Assembly: GCA_910583925.1 (NCBI GenBank)
Contig: CAJTZJ010000001.1
Span: forward strand, 227,580 to 291,579
Origin: an uncultured Eubacterium sp.
Lineage (GTDB): Bacteria; Bacillota; Clostridia; Oscillospirales; Acutalibacteraceae
DNA length: 64,000 nucleotides
Direction of reading: 5' to 3'
In this document: positions 60,076 to 64,000 of the stretch, piece after piece
Position numbering within the stretch: position 1 is the stretch's first letter
How the letters are laid out: every line of letters begins with the position of its first letter
Program-made: the position numbers and the translations under genes
The notes under the pieces: generated by a model
Databases searched by the model: none
The model's input: the letters and a program-made list of their open reading frames with translations, nothing else
Told to the model about the DNA's origin: nothing

Positions 60076-61173
60076 ATGAATTACAATGAAGCATTGAATT
60101 ATATAATTTCAAAGCAGAGCCTCGGCATTATGCCGGGGCTTGATCGTATTAAGCAGCTGCTTGAAAAAATGGGAAACCCTCAGGAAGATTACCGCATTAT
60201 TCATATAGCAGGAACAAACGGAAAGGGTACCGTTGCCGCTACGATTGCAAATACTTTAACTCAATACGGAGTAAAAGCAGGTTTGTTTTCCTCACCTTGG
60301 GTAACGGATTACAGAGAACAGATTCAGATTGATAATGCCTTTATAAGCGAAGCTGATTTTGCAGATTATGTTGAAAAATATAAGGACAATGCTTGCAGCG
60401 AATTCGAATTTCTGACTGCAATTATGTATAAATATTTTTCAGATAAAAAGGTCGATTATGCTGTTGTTGAATGCGGTATGGGCGGTCTTGAAGATGCAAC
60501 AAATGTTGAAACTGAAAACATTTCGGTTATAACATCCGTTGCACTTGATCATACTGCTTTTTTGGGAGATACAATTGAAGAAATTGCTTATCAGAAAGCA
60601 GGTATTATTAAAGAAAACGGAATTTGTGTCTTATCCCCTAATTCTGATTGTGAGCATATTTTTGAAAAGGTTTGCAAAGAAAAAAAAGCGGAGCTTATTA
60701 AATTCAAAAGGAATTGTAATGCTGCAATCAATAATCTCCATGTTGCAGAGTATGTTATAAACCATATTATCGGAGAGGTTGATGTTTCTCTTGTCGGGCT
60801 TCCTGCCAGAAAAGAAAAGATTGGCAATGTTTTGCTTGATGGCGGGCATAACGCTGACGCTGCAAGGTTTCTTGCAGAAAGTATTTCAGACGAAACCGCT
60901 GTTATCGGTATGATGGCGGATAAGGATATTGATGCGTATCTTTCCATAGTAGCACCTAAATGCAAAAAGATTATAACAACAAAGCCGGATAATCCCCGTG
61001 CAATTCCGGCCAAAGATTTAAAAAAGCTTGCACAAAAATACTGCAGGGATGTTATTGCAATAGATAATCCGCTTGAAGCTGTAAGCCAGAAAGATGTAAC
61101 GCTTATCTGCGGTTCATTTTTTCTTGCAAGAGATGTTCGTTATGATTTAATAAAAAGTAATGGCTTGTCCTAA
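60076..61173 (+). CDS. folC: Folylpolyglutamate/dihydrofolate synthase, compact
   Basis: Adds glutamate to folates. 365 residues, about 60 fewer than usual. N-domain motifs are complete: LGIMPGLDRIKQLL, the P-loop IHIAGTNGKGTVAATIA, ECGMGGLEDATN and the ALDHTAFLGDTIEEIAYQKAGI block. The linker and following strands are shortened between KAELIKFKRNCNA and LPARKEKIGNVLLDGGHN, where typical FolC has a longer segment. Catalytic residues seem kept. It follows valS by three bases, the standard valS-folC operon. Confidence 0.92.
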   Translation: MNYNEALNYIISKQSLGIMPGLDRIKQLLEKMGNPQEDYRIIHIAGTNGKGTVAATIANTLTQYGVKAGLFSSPWVTDYREQIQIDNAFISEADFADYVEKYKDNACSEFEFLTAIMYKYFSDKKVDYAVVECGMGGLEDATNVETENISVITSVALDHTAFLGDTIEEIAYQKAGIIKENGICVLSPNSDCEHIFEKVCKEKKAELIKFKRNCNAAINNLHVAEYVINHIIGEVDVSLVGLPARKEKIGNVLLDGGHNADAARFLAESISDETAVIGMMADKDIDAYLSIVAPKCKKIITTKPDNPRAIPAKDLKKLAQKYCRDVIAIDNPLEAVSQKDVTLICGSFFLARDVRYDLIKSNGLS

Positions 61174-61189
61174 AATTCGATAAATTATT

Positions 61190-61231
61190 TATAACCGCTG
61201 TGGTAATATTTTCCATAGCGGTTATTTCTTT
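61190..61231 (+). terminator. Terminator after folC
   Basis: ATAACCGCTGTGG/CCATAGCGGTTAT, 13 bp with one mismatch or wobble, followed by TTCTTT. Confidence 0.85.
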
Positions 61232-61270
61232 AATATAATGAAATGAACATCTTATTTAGGAAGTGAAAAA

Positions 61271-61600
61271 ATGAATGTAACTGTTGAAACAAGCGGAAGT
61301 CTTATGGTGGCTTATCTTATAGGAGAACTTGATCATCATACAGCAGGAGATGTGCGTACAAAAATTGATAATGAAATCAGTTATAACAAGCCAACGCATC
61401 TTATTCTTGATTTTAAAAATATTACTTTTATGGATTCCAGCGGAATAGGGCTTGTTATGGGCAGATTTCGTTTGATGCAAAGCTATAAGGGTACTGTTGA
61501 AATCAGAAATGTAACAGCACAGACAAAAAAGATTATGGAGCTTGCAGGTCTTGGAAGAATAGCTGTAATCAATGAAGAAAGCAAATATAAGGAGAAATGA
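61271..61600 (+). CDS. spoIIAA: Anti-sigma F factor antagonist SpoIIAA
   Basis: STAS-domain protein that frees sigma F in the forespore. 109 residues; the phosphorylated serine is S57 in TFMDSSGIGLVMGR. N-terminal GSLMVAYLIGELDHHTAGDVR is typical. AGGAAGTG ribosome site. First gene of the complete spoIIAA-spoIIAB-sigF operon, direct evidence that the lineage has the endospore program. No clear sigma-H promoter could be picked; a TATAAT at 61234-61239 is present with a poor -35. Confidence 0.95.
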   Translation: MNVTVETSGSLMVAYLIGELDHHTAGDVRTKIDNEISYNKPTHLILDFKNITFMDSSGIGLVMGRFRLMQSYKGTVEIRNVTAQTKKIMELAGLGRIAVINEESKYKEK

Positions 61601-61601
61601 A

Positions 61602-62030
61602 ATGAAAAACGAATTCAAATTGACTGTTGAAAGCAAAAGTATAAATGAAAGCTTTGCCAGAGTGGTTGTTTCTGCGTTTGTAACACCGCTTGATCCAACA
61701 CTTGAAGAATTGGCGGATTTGAAAACGGCTGTGTCAGAAGCTGTAACAAACTGCATTGTTCACGGATATAAAAACAGTGTCGGAAAAATTTACATAACGG
61801 GAAAAATAATAGATGAAACAGTAAAAATCATCATTCGTGATAAAGGCTGCGGAATCGATGATGTTAATCAGGCAATGACGCCGCTTTATACGACAGGAGA
61901 GGGCGACAGGGCAGGACTTGGCTTTACGGTTATGGAAAGCTTTTGTGATAAAATTTCTGTTCGTTCAAAAGTCAGCAGCGGAACAAGTGTAACTCTAATT
62001 AAAAAAATTGAAGGCAAATCAAAATGGTAA
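61602..62030 (+). CDS. spoIIAB: Anti-sigma F factor SpoIIAB
   Basis: GHKL-family serine kinase that binds and inhibits sigma F and phosphorylates SpoIIAA. 142 residues from ATG 61602, chosen because AAGGAG precedes it. The ATP site is readable: N-box LKTAVSEAVTNCIVHGY, G1 RDKGCGIDD, and G2 GDRAGLGFTVMESF. It overlaps the sigF start by 7 bases. Confidence 0.96.
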   Translation: MKNEFKLTVESKSINESFARVVVSAFVTPLDPTLEELADLKTAVSEAVTNCIVHGYKNSVGKIYITGKIIDETVKIIIRDKGCGIDDVNQAMTPLYTTGEGDRAGLGFTVMESFCDKISVRSKVSSGTSVTLIKKIEGKSKW

Positions 62031-62683
62031 TTGATAAAAGGTCGCAGATGATTGAGGATAATATCGGTCTTGTTCATTCTGTTGCAAAGCGTTTCAGAGG
62101 CAGAGGCGTTGATTATGAAGACTTATTTCAATCAGGCTGTATCGGTCTTATAAAGGCAGTTGATAATTTTGATGAGGAAAAGGGCTTTCAGTTTTCAACC
62201 TATGCTGTTCCGGTTATTATGGGCGAAATTAAACGGGTGTTCCGTGATGGTGGAGCGATTAAGGTTGGCAGAACACTGAAAGAAAAATCAATGAAGGCTC
62301 AGTTTTTCAGAGATAAATTTCAAAAAAAAGAACTGCGTGAACCAACCGTATCAGAGCTTGCTGATATGCTTGGATGCGATGTTAATGAAACGGCAGAAAT
62401 ACTTAATGTTATTAATCCTATGCTTTCGATTAATCAATTCGGAGAAGACGGAAGTTCAGATTTTGATATTCCTGTTGATGACAGTGATAATCTTTTTGAC
62501 CGACTTTCGCTTAATCAGATTATTGATACTCTTGATTATGATGAAAAGCAGCTTATTGATTGCAGATATTATAAAGGTCAGACCCAGACAGTAACGGCAA
62601 ATTCTATGGGGATATCACAGGTTCAGGTATCAAGAAAAGAAAAAGCCATTCTTCGAAAGCTCAGGGAACGGCTTGATTGCTAA
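62024..62683 (+). CDS. sigF: Sporulation sigma factor F
   Basis: Forespore-specific sigma factor. 219 residues without region 1: region 2 NIGLVHSVAKRFRGRGVDYEDLFQSGCIGLIKAVDNFD and STYAVPVIMGEIKRVFRD (split by a few residues), region 3 PTVSELADMLGC and region 4 MGISQVQVSRKEKAILRKL. This wording is that of the SigF/SigG group, and its place after spoIIAB fixes it as sigma F. It begins within spoIIAB, so production of sigma and anti-sigma is coupled. Confidence 0.96.
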   Translation: MVIDKRSQMIEDNIGLVHSVAKRFRGRGVDYEDLFQSGCIGLIKAVDNFDEEKGFQFSTYAVPVIMGEIKRVFRDGGAIKVGRTLKEKSMKAQFFRDKFQKKELREPTVSELADMLGCDVNETAEILNVINPMLSINQFGEDGSSDFDIPVDDSDNLFDRLSLNQIIDTLDYDEKQLIDCRYYKGQTQTVTANSMGISQVQVSRKEKAILRKLRERLDC

Positions 62684-62715
62684 AAAAGACGGACATTATA
62701 AATGCCCGTCTTTTT
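62683..62715. terminator. Bidirectional terminator
   Basis: AAAAAGACGG/CCGTCTTTTT extended by CATT/AATG with one mismatch, between converging sigF and metA. Confidence 0.88.
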
Positions 62716-63630
62716 CTATAAGTTATTTAAATCATAAGGCGTTTTCTGATACACGAAATAGTTAAGCCAGTTTGTATAAATCAGATTGCCTGCACTTTTC
62801 CAGATCATATTCGGAACAAGGTTAATATCATCATTCGGAAAATAATTCTTTGGCTTATTAATAGGTAAACCTTTATTTAAATCTCTGAAATATTCTTTGG
62901 CAAGTGTATCTCTGTCATATTCGCTGTGGCCGGTTATAAATATATTTCTGCATTCCATATCGGATATAATGTGTATTCCGGATTCATCGCTGTATGAAAT
63001 AATCTGCAAATCCTTAACCTTTGCAATATCGTTTGTGTTTAAGTCCCATTCTCTTGAGTGCGGAACATAGAAAACATCATCAAGCCCTCTCATAAGGGGG
63101 TGCATAATATCAAGGCTTCTGTGCGGAAATACACCAAACTGCTTTTTTTCAAGAGTAACCGGCAATATACCGTAATGATAGTATAAACCTGCAAAAGCTC
63201 CCCAGCAAATGTGCATTGTAGAATAAACATTGGTTTTTGTCCATTCAAATATATCTTTAATTTCTTCCCAGAAATCAACCTCTTCGTATTTGAAGTTTTC
63301 AAGTGGTGCACCTGTGATAATCATACCATCATATTTATTATGCTTGATTTCGTCAAATGTTTTATAAAATTTAAGCATATGCGCTTCGGATGTGTTTTTT
63401 GTTTTATGTGTAGCAACCTGAAGAAGCTCAACATTAACCTGAAGCGGTGAGTTAGATAAAATCCTTAAAAGCTGTGTTTCGGTTTCAATCTTTGTGGGCA
63501 TTAAATTAAGGATAATAATATCAAGAGGTCTGATATCCTGCATATCAGCTCTTTTGTTACTCATTACAAATACATTCTCAAGTTCAAGACTTTGCTTTGC
63601 GGGTAATTCATCGTCAATTCTGATAGGCAT
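62716..63630 (-). CDS. metA: Homoserine O-acetyltransferase (MetA type)
   Basis: Activates homoserine for methionine synthesis. 304 residues from ATG 63630 (AGGAGGAAG ahead), beginning MPIRIDDELPAKQSLELENV. Catalytic Cys in STMHICWGAFAG and His/Glu in ITGHSEYD. Residue 111 is glutamate (ITGAPLE); in biochemically studied MetA enzymes Glu111 gives acetyl-CoA use and Gly111 gives succinyl-CoA use, so this is predicted to be the acetyltransferase despite frequent annotation as succinyltransferase. No SAM riboswitch or methionine T-box is visible upstream. Confidence 0.95.
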   Translation of the reverse strand: MPIRIDDELPAKQSLELENVFVMSNKRADMQDIRPLDIIILNLMPTKIETETQLLRILSNSPLQVNVELLQVATHKTKNTSEAHMLKFYKTFDEIKHNKYDGMIITGAPLENFKYEEVDFWEEIKDIFEWTKTNVYSTMHICWGAFAGLYYHYGILPVTLEKKQFGVFPHRSLDIMHPLMRGLDDVFYVPHSREWDLNTNDIAKVKDLQIISYSDESGIHIISDMECRNIFITGHSEYDRDTLAKEYFRDLNKGLPINKPKNYFPNDDINLVPNMIWKSAGNLIYTNWLNYFVYQKTPYDLNNL

Positions 63631-63810
63631 ATTTCTTCCTCCTGAATATAATATAATGTAATAATATATATAATACAATAAATATATTAATAAATCTACT
63701 GCAAATTAACAGTTTAATGATTATAACAAATAAAAATTATAAATGCAACCGATAAATTTTAGTGAAAAAGACGAATTGTATTAAAAATCATATTTTTATG
63801 AAATAATGTG

Positions 63811-63839
63811 TTGACAAATGGATTGTGATTTGGTATTAT
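63811..63839 (+). promoter_or_regulatory. Consensus promoter P1 facing the window end
   Basis: TTGACA, 17 bp, TATTAT. It is followed by a leader starting GCACTTGAGCGAAGG. It is a tandem partner of the promoter at 63913. Confidence 0.88.
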
Positions 63840-63912
63840 TTACAAGCACTTGAGCGAAGGAAACTTTGCTGAGTGAAGAACTTAAAAAGTCAAAAAAACT
63901 TGAAAAAGGGTA

Positions 63913-63941
63913 TTGACAAATGATTTAAGTTCTGTTAATAT
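63913..63941 (+). promoter_or_regulatory. Consensus promoter P2 facing the window end
   Basis: TTGACA, 17 bp, TAATAT, followed by GCACTTTGCGAGGGG and GCTGAGTGAAG, similar to the P1 leader (both contain GCACTT and GCTGAGTGAAG). No gene follows within the window. Tandem strong promoters with duplicated leaders are typical of rRNA or other stable-RNA operons. Confidence 0.85.
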
Positions 63942-64000
63942 AGTAAAGCACTTTGCGAGGGGGAGCCGAAGAGGTGAAGCTGAGTGAAGTGAAGAAGGAC

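Noticed and set aside
63631..63800. Possible SAM riboswitch or methionine T-box upstream of metA
   Set aside because: No T-box sequence and no kink-turn or SAM-I core; the region is plain AT-rich DNA.

Overview
The window is AT-rich, densely coding DNA from a spore-forming member of the Clostridia. An Oscillospirales/Ruminococcaceae-like gut commensal is the best guess, but that rank is inference. The signs are the complete spoIIAA-spoIIAB-sigF operon, a GerW family spore protein, ClpE with an N-terminal zinc finger, a group II ECF transporter, a DUF3021/LytTR pair, a valS T-box leader and Firmicutes-type 6S RNA. Most genes have strong GGAGG-type ribosome binding sites and lie in short + strand operons closed by clear intrinsic terminators.

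Layout. 1-5.5 kb: a surface locus with an SdrD-type repeat protein (cut by the window edge), a membrane-tethered family 5 solute-binding protein, a class B sortase and a membrane acyltransferase. 5.5-7.7 kb (minus strand): a CDF metal exporter and a DUF3021/LytTR pair. 7.9-20.5 kb: housekeeping genes ruvCAB, glmM, an rRNA-type methyltransferase, ecfA1-ecfA2-ecfT, truA, a DUF5711-like protein, a CvpA-like protein, pgsA and clpE. 20.5-21.1 kb: a five-tRNA operon (Gly, Arg, His, Gln, Lys) behind a consensus promoter; the Arg tRNA is followed by a second copy of its own 3' end. 21.1-26.1 kb: an accessory island holding a frameshifted MucBP protein, small membrane proteins, a YgjP-like metallopeptidase and a decayed phage head module. 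That module is a 5'-truncated MuF minor head protein with a GNAT-like C-terminal domain, a small candidate immunity gene and a truncated scaffold gene. 26.1-37.4 kb: nucleobase uptake and salvage (upp-uraA; xpt, then a BMP-type nucleoside ABC transporter, then hpt), with putP and an alpha/beta hydrolase between. 37.5-42.6 kb: an ECF sigma factor with a putative membrane anti-sigma protein, then a lipoprotein and a two-component system. 42.6-49.6 kb: DUF1385, prmC, an M50 protease, scpAB, DUF2953, gerW, a D-Ala-D-Ala carboxypeptidase and an RsuA-family pseudouridine synthase. 49.7-50.6 kb: a broken XRE regulator/membrane protein. 50.8-53.9 kb: a three-gene biotin-dependent carboxyltransferase module. 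54-56.3 kb: an epimerase-like protein, a VanZ-like protein, 6S RNA (minus strand) and DUF1292. 56.4-57.0 kb: a roughly 520-nt non-coding transcript of unassigned class. 57.1-61.2 kb: T-box, valS, folC. 61.2-62.7 kb: spoIIAA-spoIIAB-sigF. 62.7-63.6 kb (minus strand): metA (acetyl-CoA type). 63.8-64.0 kb: two tandem consensus promoters facing out of the window, probably leading into a stable-RNA operon.

The best candidates for something new are the unassigned transcript at 56.46-56.98 kb, with its repeated Shine-Dalgarno/AUG minigene modules, and the orphaned MuF-GNAT/small-protein pair at 24.5-25.7 kb. No searches could be run. Family names rest on motifs read directly from the translated sequence.
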